From Bradyrhizobium diazoefficiens (GTDB lineage Bacteria > Pseudomonadota > Alphaproteobacteria > Rhizobiales > Xanthobacteraceae), in the NCBI RefSeq assembly GCF_018129965.1, contig NZ_JAFCKW010000015.1:79336-143335 (forward strand): 64,000 bases of DNA, given 5' to 3'. Position 1 is the first letter of the stretch. The number at the start of each line of letters is the position of its first letter. Shown in pieces: positions 45,301 through 54,190 of this stretch. The position numbers were made by a program, and so were the translations under genes. The notes below the pieces were generated by a model. That model saw only the letters and a program-made list of their open reading frames with translations. It was not told the DNA's origin and searched no databases.

Positions 45301-46254
45301 ATGATCGGCCGACGACATATCCTCACTGCAGCGCTCTTGTTTGCGACGGCCCTCGCGGTACCCGCGCAGGCCGAGGACAAGCCGGCAGAAATCCGCATCG
45401 GCACCCAGAAGGGTGGCTTCTTCCCGGCGGTGCGCCAGCGGCAGACGCTCGAAAACGCCTTCAAGCCGCTCGGCATCGAGATCAAGTGGATCGACTTCCA
45501 GTTCGGTCCGCCATTGCTGGAGGCCATCAATGTCGGCAGCGTCGACTTCGGCTATGTCGGTGACGCGCCGCCGATCTTCGCGCAGGCTGGCGGTGCTCGA
45601 ATTCGCTATGTCGCCGCCGTCAAGTCGGACGGCAGGACCCAGGCCATCATCGTGCCGAAGGATTCGCCGATCAAGACGCTTGCCGACCTCAAGGGCAAAC
45701 GCGTCGCCTTCGGCAAGGGATCGAGCGCGCATAATCTCCTGGTTGCGGCGCTCGAAAAGGCAGGGCTGTCCTGGACCGACATCACGCCGGCACCGCTCGC
45801 GCCGGCCGACGCGACCGCGGCCTTCGTCAAGGGTTCGGTCGATGCCTGGTCGATCTGGGATCCCTATTTCGCGCTCGCCGAACTGAAGGAGAATGCGCGG
45901 GTGATCGCTCTGGACAAGGACGTGCATCAGCCGAACGCCTTCTATATCGCGGGCACCGACTTCGTCGAAAGATATCCGTCCCTGGTCGCCATGATCAACG
46001 ACACCTTCGCATCGGAAGGCGTGTGGGCGGACTCGCATCATGCGGAGGTGGCGAAGGCGCAGGCCGAGGCGACCGGCGTCGATATCGAAGCGATCAAGCG
46101 TTTCGTCGATCGCTCCAACTACCGCATCGTGCCCGTTGACGCCGACGTGGTCAAAAGCCAGCAGGCCGTTGCCGACCGCTTTGCAAAGCTCGGATTGATC
46201 CCGAAGCCGGTCAATGTCTCCGACATCGTCTGGAAGTGGACGCCGGGGTCTTGA
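45301..46254 (+). CDS. ssuA: Aliphatic sulfonate-binding periplasmic protein
   Basis: A 317-residue solute-binding protein of the SsuA type with a signal peptide (about 1-24). Core segments are EIRIGTQKGGFFPAVRQRQ, VDFGYVGDAPPIFAQAG, VAFGKGSSAHNLLVAALEKAGL and SVDAWSIWDPYFALAE. It binds alkanesulfonates or taurine-like compounds for an SsuBC transporter. No ssuB, ssuC or ssuD is present here, so it is an orphan. AAAGGA 7 bp upstream supports the start. The Cys-rich leader ORF suggests induction under cysteine shortage. Confidence 0.85.
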   Translation: MIGRRHILTAALLFATALAVPAQAEDKPAEIRIGTQKGGFFPAVRQRQTLENAFKPLGIEIKWIDFQFGPPLLEAINVGSVDFGYVGDAPPIFAQAGGARIRYVAAVKSDGRTQAIIVPKDSPIKTLADLKGKRVAFGKGSSAHNLLVAALEKAGLSWTDITPAPLAPADATAAFVKGSVDAWSIWDPYFALAELKENARVIALDKDVHQPNAFYIAGTDFVERYPSLVAMINDTFASEGVWADSHHAEVAKAQAEATGVDIEAIKRFVDRSNYRIVPVDADVVKSQQAVADRFAKLGLIPKPVNVSDIVWKWTPGS

Positions 46255-46269
46255 GCTGAGCCTGAGCTC

Positions 46270-46298
46270 GTCATGGCCGGGACAAGCCCGGCCATGAC
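46270..46298. terminator. Palindromic repeat, probable bidirectional terminator
   Basis: A 12-bp perfect stem (GTCATGGCCGGG and complement) with a 5-base ACAAG loop, placed between the convergent ssuA and hydrolase genes. A 29-bp stretch covering it (46273-46301) recurs exactly at 48551-48579, so it is a dispersed REP-like unit. No U-tract follows. Confidence 0.6.
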
Positions 46299-46321
46299 GC
46301 CTGTGGAGGCCGCCTGATCTC

Positions 46322-47104
46322 CTAATCCCTCAGCGCTGCGAGCAACTCATCCGGGCGTTCGGCCATGATCATGTGGCCGGCGCCCGGCACCACGACGGTC
46401 TTCGCGTGCGGGATCGCCGCCGCAAGCGCCTTTCCCGCCTTTGCGGGTGTCATCATGTCCCGTTCGCCGAGAATGAGCGTCGTCGGCACCTGCACGCTCG
46501 CGGCAGCGGTCAGCGCATTGGTGTAGGCATTGCAGGCCGACAGATCCCTGAACAGGACGCCCGGCTCGCACGACTTCAGCACCGCCTGCGCGCCGCCATG
46601 CATCCACAGGCCAGGCGCGAGGCTGCCGCCGAGTTCGGCGTTGAAGCCGAGGCCCCAGATCGACACCATGTCGTTGGCGTCCTGCGAGTTGGCCTCGGCC
46701 GCCTTGAGCAGATCGGGGCCGACCGTCATGGTCGCGGCGGTCCCGATCAGGCTCAGCGCCGACACCTTGCCAGGATGGCGCGCGGCGGTCTCCAGCGAGA
46801 TCAGCGACCCCATGGAGTGGCCGATCAGATGAGCCTTTGTCGCGCCGGCGGCGTCGAGCAATGCCGCGGTCCAGTCCGCCATCTCCGCAATGCTGGAGAG
46901 CGCAGGCCCCGCTGAGCGGCCGTGGCCGGGCATATCGGGCGCGAGCACGGCAAAGCCGTGATGGGCGAACCAGCGCGTGTGGAGCGCCCAGGTCGAATGA
47001 TCGAAGCCGGCGCCGTGGATGAAGAGCACCGCGGGCAGGGCCTTGTCGAATTCGCGGCCGCCGGTTGCGACAAACACCTCGGCGCTGTTGACGGAGAGCT
47101 TCAT
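46322..47104 (-). CDS. Alpha/beta hydrolase
   Basis: A 260-residue alpha/beta-hydrolase. The oxyanion strand is VLFIHGAGFDHSTW, the nucleophile elbow is GHSMGS (Ser near residue 97), the acid is probably the Asp in ILGERDMMTP, and the His is in PGAGHMIMAE. It lies 4 bp downstream of metY in one operon, so it may process a sulfur compound or an acyl-homoserine, but this is a guess. The substrate is not known. Confidence 0.87.
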   Translation of the reverse strand: MKLSVNSAEVFVATGGREFDKALPAVLFIHGAGFDHSTWALHTRWFAHHGFAVLAPDMPGHGRSAGPALSSIAEMADWTAALLDAAGATKAHLIGHSMGSLISLETAARHPGKVSALSLIGTAATMTVGPDLLKAAEANSQDANDMVSIWGLGFNAELGGSLAPGLWMHGGAQAVLKSCEPGVLFRDLSACNAYTNALTAAASVQVPTTLILGERDMMTPAKAGKALAAAIPHAKTVVVPGAGHMIMAERPDELLAALRD

Positions 47105-47108
47105 GGTG

Positions 47109-48404
47109 TCAGGCCTTTTGCGAGATGCGCAGTGCTTGATTGAGGTCGTCGATGATGTCGGACGCGGTCTCGATGCCGACCGACAGCCGCACCAGCTCCT
47201 CGCCGATGCCGGCCGCCTTGAGCTGCTCGGAATCCATCTGCTGATGCGTGGTCGAGGCGGGGTGGATCACCAGCGTCTTGGCGTCGCCGACATTGGCGAG
47301 ATGGCTGATCATGCGCAGGGATTCGATGAACTTGCGTCCCGCCGGCCGTCCGCCCTTGATGCCGAAAGAGACGATCGAACCGGCTCCGCGCGGCAGCAGC
47401 GTCTTTGCGAGCCGATAGTCGGTGTGGTCCTCCAGCGACGGATGCAGCACCCAGTCGACGGCCTTGTTCGACTTCAGCGCTTCGAGCACGAGGTGCGTGT
47501 TCTGGATATGGCGGTCCATGCGCACGCCCAGCGTCTCCACGCCCTGCAGGAGCTGGAACGCATTGGTCGGCGACAGGCAGGCGCCGAAATCGCGCAGGCC
47601 TTCGGTGCGCGCGCGCATGATGAAGGCCGCCGTGCCGAACTGCTCGTCGAAGACGATGCCGTGATAGCCGCCATAAGGCTCGGTCAGCACGCCGAACTTG
47701 GCCGATGCGCGCCAGTCGAAGCGGCCGCCGTCGACGATCGCGCCGCCGATCGCGATGCCGTGGCCGCCGAGCCATTTGGTCGCCGAATGCATCACGATGT
47801 CGGCGCCGTGCTCGATCGGGCGGCTGAGATAGGGCGTGGCAAAAGTGTTGTCGATCAGCAGCGGAATTTTCGCGTCATGCGCGATTGCCGCGATCTTGGG
47901 AATGTCGAGCACTTCGAGACCGGGATTGCCGATGGTCTCGCCGATCACGAGCTTCGTGTTCGGCTTGATTGCCGAACGGAACGCGTCGTGGTCGCGCGGC
48001 TTCACGAAAGTGGTGGTGATTCCGAAGCGCGGCAGCGTGTGCGCCAGGAGGTTGACGGTGCCGCCATAGAGCGAGCTCGACGCCACAATGTGATCGCCGG
48101 CATTCAGCAGCGTCGCGATGGCCAGATGCAGCGCGGCCATGCCGCTCGCGGTGCAGATCGCGCCGACGCCGCCTTCCAGCGCCGCGAGCCGTTCCTCGAG
48201 GACGCCCGTCGTCGGATTGGAGATGCGCGTATAGATGTGCCCGGCGCGTTCGAGATTGAACAGCGCAGCAGCGTGATCGGAGTCCTGGAACACACAGGAG
48301 GTCGTCTGGTAGATCGGAACGGCGCGGGCGCCCGTCACGGGATCCGGATGCTGGCCCGCATGCAGGCTCAGGGTCTCGAAAGCAGGCGGTTTCGGCGCGG
48401 GCAT
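47109..48404 (-). CDS. metY: O-acetylhomoserine sulfhydrylase/aminocarboxypropyltransferase
   Basis: A 431-residue PLP enzyme of the Cys/Met metabolism family that makes homocysteine from O-acetylhomoserine and sulfide. The PLP Lys is in HSATKWLGGHG (about K210). SSSLYGGTVNLL, TKLVIGETIGNPGLEVLD and the C-terminal RLSVGIETASDIIDDL are typical of MetY. The start FETLSLHAGQHPDPVTGAR region is conserved. It heads a two-gene leftward operon with an alpha/beta hydrolase and lies next to the ssuA region, forming a sulfur-assimilation locus. I found no SAM riboswitch in the 196 bp upstream. Confidence 0.9.
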   Translation of the reverse strand: MPAPKPPAFETLSLHAGQHPDPVTGARAVPIYQTTSCVFQDSDHAAALFNLERAGHIYTRISNPTTGVLEERLAALEGGVGAICTASGMAALHLAIATLLNAGDHIVASSSLYGGTVNLLAHTLPRFGITTTFVKPRDHDAFRSAIKPNTKLVIGETIGNPGLEVLDIPKIAAIAHDAKIPLLIDNTFATPYLSRPIEHGADIVMHSATKWLGGHGIAIGGAIVDGGRFDWRASAKFGVLTEPYGGYHGIVFDEQFGTAAFIMRARTEGLRDFGACLSPTNAFQLLQGVETLGVRMDRHIQNTHLVLEALKSNKAVDWVLHPSLEDHTDYRLAKTLLPRGAGSIVSFGIKGGRPAGRKFIESLRMISHLANVGDAKTLVIHPASTTHQQMDSEQLKAAGIGEELVRLSVGIETASDIIDDLNQALRISQKA

Positions 48405-48495
48405 GCTTGGCCTCGTTGGTCGGTCGGCGATGGCGGCCCTTGTGCCATAAAAAGAAGGGTTACGTCAGCCCATTGACTGTTCCCAGGAGGTCGTC

Positions 48496-48579
48496 ATGCC
48501 CGGGCTTTTCCCGGGCATCCATGTTGTTCGTTCCGCGCGGCAAGGCGTGGATGGCCGGGACAAGCCCGGCCATGACGCC
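48496..48579. repeat. Composite REP-like palindromes
   Basis: Two hairpins: ATGCCCGGG (48496-48504) with 48510-48518, and ATGGCCGGG (48551-48559) with 48565-48573, each with a 5-base loop. The second unit is identical over 29 bp to 46273-46301. They fill the gap between the metY promoter region and the end of the iclR-type gene. Confidence 0.7.
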
Positions 48580-48600
48580 GGGGTAACTGGAGAAGCAAAG

Positions 48601-49401
48601 CTACCCCCGTATCGCCTGCTCGATGATCCGCGCCTCCCGCAGCAAAATTTCCGCGACCTCCTGCTCGCGCCTTGGCCCGAGCCGCGTGCGAACGGCAGAG
48701 ACGGTCATGGCCGCGGCCGGCTGTCCGTCCGGTGTCTTGATCCAGGTGGAGATCGATTTGGTGCCCTGCACGAGGCCGATCTCTCTCATGTTGTATCCTC
48801 GCTTGCGCGCCGTTGTGACCTGGCTCATGACCGATGCAGCGTCGGTCTGGTAAGCCTCGAACCGTTTTTCGTTGGCTGCGACGATTCTTCGCGCGTCCTG
48901 CGCCGGCATCGCGGCAAGGATGGCGACGCCGGCGCTGCTGACGCCGAGCGGCCGGCGTGCGCCGATTTCGATCGACAGAACCTGGATCGGGTAGGTGCCG
49001 ATTCTGCGATCGACGCAGAGCGTGTCGTTGCCGGTTCGCGCCGTCAGGAACAGCGTGTCGCCGATCTCGGCGGAGGCCCGCTGCAGCGACGGATTGGCGG
49101 CGACCAGCAGCCGCGACGGCCGCGGACGCGCCAGCGCAAGCTCCGGCACCTGGTTGCCGATCGCATAGCGGCCGCTCTTGCCGTGCCGTTCGACGATGCC
49201 TTCCTCGATCAGTACGTGAACGATGCGATGCACGGTCGGACGGGTGAGGCCGGTCGCGCGCACCACCTCGGCCAATGGCACACCGTCTTCGCGGCCTGCG
49301 GCAAGAATGCGCAGTACCGTGACGGCGCGCCGGATCGCCTGCGCCCCCTGTCGCGGTTCCAGCGCGCGGCGCGCGGATCTTGCCGAACGTGTTCTGTCCA
49401 T
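48601..49401 (-). CDS. IclR-family transcriptional regulator
   Basis: A 266-residue regulator. The N-terminal winged helix spans about residues 20-80 (PLAEVVRATGLTRPTVHRIV), and the C-terminal effector domain follows (LSIEIGARRPLGVSSAGVAIL; VRTRLGPRREQEVAEIL at the end). It is divergent from the catabolic operon starting at 49530 and is the probable local regulator. A palindrome (49395-49411) covers its start codon, which suggests autoregulation. An alternative ATG lies 27 bp upstream at 49428. Confidence 0.87.
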   Translation of the reverse strand: MDRTRSARSARRALEPRQGAQAIRRAVTVLRILAAGREDGVPLAEVVRATGLTRPTVHRIVHVLIEEGIVERHGKSGRYAIGNQVPELALARPRPSRLLVAANPSLQRASAEIGDTLFLTARTGNDTLCVDRRIGTYPIQVLSIEIGARRPLGVSSAGVAILAAMPAQDARRIVAANEKRFEAYQTDAASVMSQVTTARKRGYNMREIGLVQGTKSISTWIKTPDGQPAAAMTVSAVRTRLGPRREQEVAEILLREARIIEQAIRG

Positions 49402-49411
49402 AATATGGACA
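49395..49411. promoter_or_regulatory. Candidate IclR operator
   Basis: A perfect 8-1-8 palindrome, TGTCCATAATATGGACA, in the spacer between the IclR gene and the divergent catabolic operon. It overlaps the IclR start codon. IclR proteins typically bind short palindromes of this size. Confidence 0.6.
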
Positions 49412-49529
49412 AGAACGCCACAATTCACTCGACAGGTAAAGCGCTCATCTGGAGATTGCGCGGCGATCGAGCGCCGTGCGCAACGTCAAGGCGTTCGAAA
49501 TGAATTGGAAGCGCCGCCGGGAGGTTAAC

Positions 49530-50495
49530 ATGAGATTAATCGCGATTGCCATAGCTGCCGTCACGACGCTGCTGGCAGCGCCCGCATCGGCCCAGCAATG
49601 GCCGACGCGGAGCGTCAAGCTGATCGTGCCGTATCCGGCCGGCGGCAACGTCGACAGCGCCGCGCGCATCGTCGCCGACAAGCTGCAGGAAAAGCTCGGC
49701 CAGCCCTTCATCATCGAAAACAAGGCCGGCGCCGGCGGCATGATCGCGGGCGAAGCCTTCGCCAAGTCGGCGCCCGACGGCTACACGCTGTTCGTCGGCG
49801 CCAACGGCCCGGTGCTGTTCGCGACCGAGATCAACAAGCGCGACGCCTACAGCTGGAAGAAGGACTTCCTGCCGATCTCGACCATCTCGATGACCCCGCT
49901 GGTGCTCGAGGTTCACCCGTCGGTGCAGGCTAACACATTCAAGGAATTCATCGAGCTGGCCAAGCGCGAGCCCGGCAGGCTGACCATGGCCTCGCCCGGT
50001 CCCGGCACCACCAACCATCTTCTCAGCGAGCTGATGCAGTCCAGCCTCGACGTGCAATGGGTCACCGCGCATTACCGCGGCAACGCGCCTGCTATCAACG
50101 ACCTGCTCGGCGGCCAGGTGCAGTTCGCATTCGACCAGCTCACGGTCAGCCTTCAGCACATCAAGGCGGGCCTGTTCCGCGCGCTCGCCGTCACCAGCTC
50201 GCATCGCCTGAAGTCGCTGCCCGACGTCCCGACCTTCGCCGAGCTCGGCTACAAGGATTTCGACGGCCAGACCTTTACCGGCCTGTTCGCGCCGGCGGGC
50301 ACGCCGGCGCCCGTGGTCGACAAGCTGCAGGAGACGCTGGCCGCCATCCTGAAAGACCCCGGTGTGATCGACAAGTTCGAGAAGCTCGGCGCTGAGGCCA
50401 CCACGATGACGCCGGACGAGTTCAAGGCCTATCTCGAGCGCGAGGACGCCAAGTGGATTCCGGTCGTGCGCAAGGCCAACATCAAGGCAGATTGA
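49530..50495 (+). CDS. Tripartite tricarboxylate-type (Bug/TctC) solute-binding protein
   Basis: A 321-residue periplasmic binding protein with a signal peptide (about 1-21). The Bug family marks are SVKLIVPYPAGGNVDSAARI, FIIENKAGAGGMIAGE, SPGPGTTNHL and LPDVPTFAELGYKDFD. Such proteins bind carboxylates, including aromatic acids, with high affinity. No TctA/TctB membrane parts lie here, and an MFS transporter follows instead, so it may serve as a sensor or use a distant permease. GGGAGG 7 bp upstream of the ATG confirms the start. It is the first gene of the IclR-linked operon. Confidence 0.88.
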   Translation: MRLIAIAIAAVTTLLAAPASAQQWPTRSVKLIVPYPAGGNVDSAARIVADKLQEKLGQPFIIENKAGAGGMIAGEAFAKSAPDGYTLFVGANGPVLFATEINKRDAYSWKKDFLPISTISMTPLVLEVHPSVQANTFKEFIELAKREPGRLTMASPGPGTTNHLLSELMQSSLDVQWVTAHYRGNAPAINDLLGGQVQFAFDQLTVSLQHIKAGLFRALAVTSSHRLKSLPDVPTFAELGYKDFDGQTFTGLFAPAGTPAPVVDKLQETLAAILKDPGVIDKFEKLGAEATTMTPDEFKAYLEREDAKWIPVVRKANIKAD

Positions 50496-50498
50496 GCA

Positions 50499-51116
50499 AT
50501 GCGTATCGACCCCATCGAACTCGGCGCCGAGCGCATCTATCGGCTGATGACCGGTATCGTGGTGCCGCGCCCGATTGCCTGGGTGACCAGCCTGTCGCGC
50601 AGCGGCGTGCTCAACCTCGCGCCCTTCAGCGCCTTCACCTTCGTCTCGCAGAAGCCGCCGATGCTCGCCATCAGCGTCGGCCGCAAGGGTGCCGACTACA
50701 AGGACACCGCGCACAACATCCTCGATACCGAGGAATACGTCATCCACATCGCCGATGCGCCCCTCATGAATGCGGTGCACGACAGCTCCGTCGAGCATCC
50801 GCCCGAGATCAGCGAGGTCGAGCATCTCGGGCTGGAGACGCTGCGTTGCGAGCGTATCAAGGTGTCCCGGCTCGCGGCGGCGCCCATCGCGATGGAGTGC
50901 GTGTTCCGGCAATGTCTGGAGTTCGGCGAGGCACGCAGCCGGCTGATCGTCGGCGAGGTCGTGATGTTCCATATCCGCGATAGCCTCGTGAACAACGGCA
51001 AGGTCGAGACCGCAGCGCTCGACCCGATCGCGCGCATCGGCGGACCTCGCTATGCCCGTCTTGGCGAGATCGTGACACTCAACACGGTATTCCAGACCCC
51101 GAAATCGACCGATTGA
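50499..51116 (+). CDS. Flavin reductase family protein
   Basis: A 205-residue FMN-binding split-barrel protein. Typical segments are VVPRPIAWVTSLSRSGVLNLAPFSAF and a conserved MLAISVGRKG. In operons of this type it may reduce flavin for a monooxygenase or act as an oxygenase-like enzyme itself. No large monooxygenase subunit is encoded in the cluster. It follows the Bug gene after 3 bp and overlaps the possible TTG start of the MFS gene. Confidence 0.85.
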   Translation: MRIDPIELGAERIYRLMTGIVVPRPIAWVTSLSRSGVLNLAPFSAFTFVSQKPPMLAISVGRKGADYKDTAHNILDTEEYVIHIADAPLMNAVHDSSVEHPPEISEVEHLGLETLRCERIKVSRLAAAPIAMECVFRQCLEFGEARSRLIVGEVVMFHIRDSLVNNGKVETAALDPIARIGGPRYARLGEIVTLNTVFQTPKSTD

Positions 51117-51151
51117 ACGTGCCGCCCGCGACAACAGGACTTCCGCCTCCG

Positions 51152-52477
51152 ATGACCCAAACCTCTTCGAGCGCCGAATTCGGGGCCTATTCGGCCGGTG
51201 AGCGCGCCGCGATCATCGTCTCCTGCATGCTCGGATTCGCGCTCGACCTCTACGACGTGCTGATCATGCCGTTCCTGATGAGCTCGATCCAGGGCTCGCT
51301 CGGGATCTCGCTGACCCAGGTTGCGAGTGTCACCAGCCTGACGCTGGTCGGCTCCGTGATCGGCGGCGCGCTGTTCGGTTGGCTCGGCGACCGCATCGGC
51401 CGCAAGCAGGCGCTCCAGCTCACGCTCGGCGTGTTCGCGATCGGCTCGATCGCGTCCGCGTTCGCCTGGGATTATGCGAGCCTCGCGGTACTTCGATTCA
51501 TCACCGGCGTCGGCCTCGGCGGCGAATGGGGCGCCGGAATGGTGCTGTTCAACGAGGCCTGGAACAAGGAGCGCCGTGGACTCGGCAGCGCATTCATCCA
51601 GGGCAGCGCGGTCATAGCCAGCGCCGGCGCATCCATCGTCGGCGTCTGGGCGACGACCTCGTTCAGCCCGGAATGGGGCTGGCGCGTCGCGCTGCTGACC
51701 GGTGGCTCGCCGATCGTGCTGATGATCTTCATTCGTTTCTTCATGCCGGAATCGAAAGCCTGGCTCCAGTTCGACCGCGCCCGCAACAGCGGCCTGGTCG
51801 CGCGCAAGGCCAGCACCGCCAACACGCTGCTGTTGATGTTCAGGGGCGAACTGCTGCCGGTCTCGATCATGTGCCTCGCCTGGATGATGGCGTACATGTT
51901 CGCCTATTACGGCATCGTCGTCTTCATGCCGACCCTGATGCAGAAATCGCTCGGCGCACCGCCCGAAGTCGTCCGCAACATCTCGGTCATCGCCTCCGTG
52001 GTCGGCGGCTGCTCCTATCTCACCATGGGGCTCGTCAACGATGCCTTCGGCCGCCGCTTCGGCGCGCTGTTGCCGGGGCTCGCCTGGGGCGTGATGGCCT
52101 GCGGACTCTATCTCTTCGCGCATGACAGGTTCGGCGGACATCTGCTCGGCTTCCCGATGTTCTGGACCTATATCGCCTTCGTCATCGGCAATTCCGCGCT
52201 CGGCGTGGTCGGCACCTGGCTTTCGGAAATCTATCCGATCGAGGTGCGATCGACCGCGGTGTCCTTCATCTACATGGCCGGCCGCGGCGTCGGCAGCCTG
52301 GCGCCGGTCGTCGTGCCGCTCGCGGCGGCAGCCTTCGGCGGCGAGCTCGCAATGGGCATGTTGATCGTGGTGCCCGCGATCGTCCTGTTCCTGGCCATGA
52401 CCCTGTCGCTGCCCGAGACGCGCGGGCGAGAGCTTGCTGCGGTCGACGCCGCGCGCCGCGCCGGACAGGCCGCCTGA
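51152..52477 (+). CDS. MFS transporter, aromatic acid:H+ symporter-like
   Basis: A 441-residue, 12-span major facilitator. The loop 2-3 signature is GWLGDRIGRKQALQL (GxLaDrxGRK type), and an acidic residue is kept in the first span (LDLYDVLIMPFL), as in aromatic acid symporters. MPESKAWLQ follows span 6. It probably imports the substrate of this catabolic operon. The start is ATG 51152, but a TTG at 51113 overlapping the flavin reductase stop is also possible. It is followed by the FAH-family gene. Confidence 0.83.
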   Translation: MTQTSSSAEFGAYSAGERAAIIVSCMLGFALDLYDVLIMPFLMSSIQGSLGISLTQVASVTSLTLVGSVIGGALFGWLGDRIGRKQALQLTLGVFAIGSIASAFAWDYASLAVLRFITGVGLGGEWGAGMVLFNEAWNKERRGLGSAFIQGSAVIASAGASIVGVWATTSFSPEWGWRVALLTGGSPIVLMIFIRFFMPESKAWLQFDRARNSGLVARKASTANTLLLMFRGELLPVSIMCLAWMMAYMFAYYGIVVFMPTLMQKSLGAPPEVVRNISVIASVVGGCSYLTMGLVNDAFGRRFGALLPGLAWGVMACGLYLFAHDRFGGHLLGFPMFWTYIAFVIGNSALGVVGTWLSEIYPIEVRSTAVSFIYMAGRGVGSLAPVVVPLAAAAFGGELAMGMLIVVPAIVLFLAMTLSLPETRGRELAAVDAARRAGQAA

Positions 52478-52498
52478 TCATTCTTGGAGAAAACGACG

Positions 52499-53359
52499 AT
52501 GCGACTGCTCAGCTATCTCTTGGACGGAAAACCGCGCTACGGTGCGACGGTTGAAGGCGGCGTGGTCGATCTGACGAAGCAGATCGGCCACGACTATCCT
52601 GATCTCAAGTCCCTGATCGCCGCCAATGCGCTCTCCGCCGCGCAGCAGGCGCTGGCCGGACAGAAGCCCGACCACGCGCTGAAGGATCTCGTCCTGCTGC
52701 CGCCGGTGCTGGCGCCGGAAAAGCTCTGGTGCATCGGCGTCAATTACGCCGAGCGTAACGCCGAATATAAAGACAGCTCCGACCTGCCCAAATATCCCAG
52801 CCTGTTCGTGCGCAGCATGTCGTCCATCACCGGCTCCGGCCAACCGCTGGAGAAGCCCAAGGTCTCCGAGCAACTCGACTACGAGGGCGAACTCGTCATC
52901 GTGATCGGGCAGGGCGGCCGCCACATCCCGCGCGAAAAGGCTTGGTCGCACATTTTCGGCATGACATTGTGCAACGAGGGAACGGTCCGCGACTGGCTGC
53001 GCCACGGCAAGTTCAACGTCACGCAGGGCAAGAACTTCGATCGCTCCGGCAGCATCGGCCCCTGGCTCGTCACGTCGGACGAACTCGACCCGCGCGGCCC
53101 CCACGACATCGTCACGCGCGTCAACGGCGAGGTGCGGCAGCAGGACACCACCGAACGGCTGATGTTCCCGTTCGACTATCTGATCTCCTATCTCTCCACT
53201 TTCGCCACGCTGAAGCCAGGCGACATGATCGTCACGGGCACGCCGACCGGCGCAGGCGTCCGCTTCGATCCGCCACGCTGGCTGAAGGTCGGCGACGTCG
53301 TTGAAGTCGAGTCGCGCGGCATCGGCGTGCTGCGCAACACCGTCGCCGCGGAGCAATAG
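52499..53359 (+). CDS. Fumarylacetoacetate hydrolase-family protein
   Basis: A 286-residue FAH-fold enzyme. The metal site is seen in LDYEGELVIVIG (Glu/Asp ligands), and KNFDRSGSIGPWLVTSDEL and ILVTGTP-type IVTGTPTGAGV are conserved. Members cleave or isomerise acylpyruvates and decarboxylate oxepin or hydroxymuconate products in aromatic breakdown. GGAGA 8 bp upstream supports the start. It sits 21 bp after the MFS gene and 3 bp before the HpaH-type hydratase, as in homoprotocatechuate clusters. Confidence 0.88.
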   Translation: MRLLSYLLDGKPRYGATVEGGVVDLTKQIGHDYPDLKSLIAANALSAAQQALAGQKPDHALKDLVLLPPVLAPEKLWCIGVNYAERNAEYKDSSDLPKYPSLFVRSMSSITGSGQPLEKPKVSEQLDYEGELVIVIGQGGRHIPREKAWSHIFGMTLCNEGTVRDWLRHGKFNVTQGKNFDRSGSIGPWLVTSDELDPRGPHDIVTRVNGEVRQQDTTERLMFPFDYLISYLSTFATLKPGDMIVTGTPTGAGVRFDPPRWLKVGDVVEVESRGIGVLRNTVAAEQ

Positions 53360-53362
53360 ACC

Positions 53363-54166
53363 ATGCTCGACAGCGCCACGATCGACCGCCTTGCCGCGCG
53401 CCTTGATGAGGCCGAGCGCACCAAGACGCTGATTTCGATGTTCACCAAGGACTATCCCGATTTCAGCATCGAGGACGCCTATGCCGTCCAGCGCGCCTGG
53501 ACAAGGCTCCAGCTCGGCCGCGGCCGAATCATCAAGGGCCACAAGATCGGCCTGACCTCGAAAGCGATGCAGAGCGCGGTCGGCATCTCCGAGCCCGATT
53601 ACGGCGTGCTGTTCGCCGACATGTTCTACGCCGACGCCACGCCGATCCCGTTCGACCGTTTCCATGCGCCGCGCATCGAGGTCGAGCTCGCCTTCGTGCT
53701 GAAGGCGCCGCTGCGCGGGCCCGACTGCACCATCTTCGACGTGCTCAACGCCACCGATTACGTCACGCCGGCGCTCGAAATCCTGGAGACGCGGATGCAT
53801 CGCGTCGATCCTGAAACGGGCAAGCCGCGCAAGGTGATGGACACGATCTCGGACAATGCCGCCAACGCGGCGCTGGTGCTCGGCGGCCGGCCAATCCGCC
53901 CGATGGACGCGGATTTGCGCTGGATCGGCGCGCTGCTGTTCCGCAACGGCGAGGTCGAGGAGACCGGGCTTGCCGCCGGCGTGCTCAACCATCCCGCCAA
54001 CGGCATCGCCTGGCTCGCCAACCGGCTCGCACCGCATGACGAGCATCTCGGCGCCGGCGAAGTGGTGCTGGCCGGATCGTTCACGCGGCCGGTGGATATT
54101 CGCCGCGGCGACACGTTCCATGCCGATTATGGCCCGTTCGGCTCGGTGTCGTGCCAGTTCGTCTGA
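53363..54166 (+). CDS. hpaH: 2-oxo-hept-4-ene-1,7-dioate hydratase (HpaH family)
   Basis: A 267-residue member of the hydratase/decarboxylase family (HpaH, MhpD, DmpH). The C-terminal half matches HpaH closely: KVMDTISDNAANAALVLGGR, AAGVLNHPANGIAWLANRL, and GSFTRPVDIRRGDTFHADYG. It adds water to a 2-oxo-alkenedioate; the related 4-oxalocrotonate decarboxylase activity cannot be excluded. Metal ligands are likely in FHAPRIEVELAFVLK. It follows the FAH gene by 3 bp and precedes RidA. Confidence 0.82.
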   Translation: MLDSATIDRLAARLDEAERTKTLISMFTKDYPDFSIEDAYAVQRAWTRLQLGRGRIIKGHKIGLTSKAMQSAVGISEPDYGVLFADMFYADATPIPFDRFHAPRIEVELAFVLKAPLRGPDCTIFDVLNATDYVTPALEILETRMHRVDPETGKPRKVMDTISDNAANAALVLGGRPIRPMDADLRWIGALLFRNGEVEETGLAAGVLNHPANGIAWLANRLAPHDEHLGAGEVVLAGSFTRPVDIRRGDTFHADYGPFGSVSCQFV

Positions 54167-54190
54167 ACCCATAAACAGAGGAAGCGCACC

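Noticed and set aside
48405..48500. Possible SAM-type riboswitch upstream of metY
   Set aside because: I looked for the conserved SAM-II core on the minus strand and did not find it; a covariance-model search would be needed to exclude weaker types.
46270..48579. CRISPR-like spacing of palindromes near metY
   Set aside because: Only two identical units separated by more than 2 kb and a third related hairpin; no array, spacers or cas genes.
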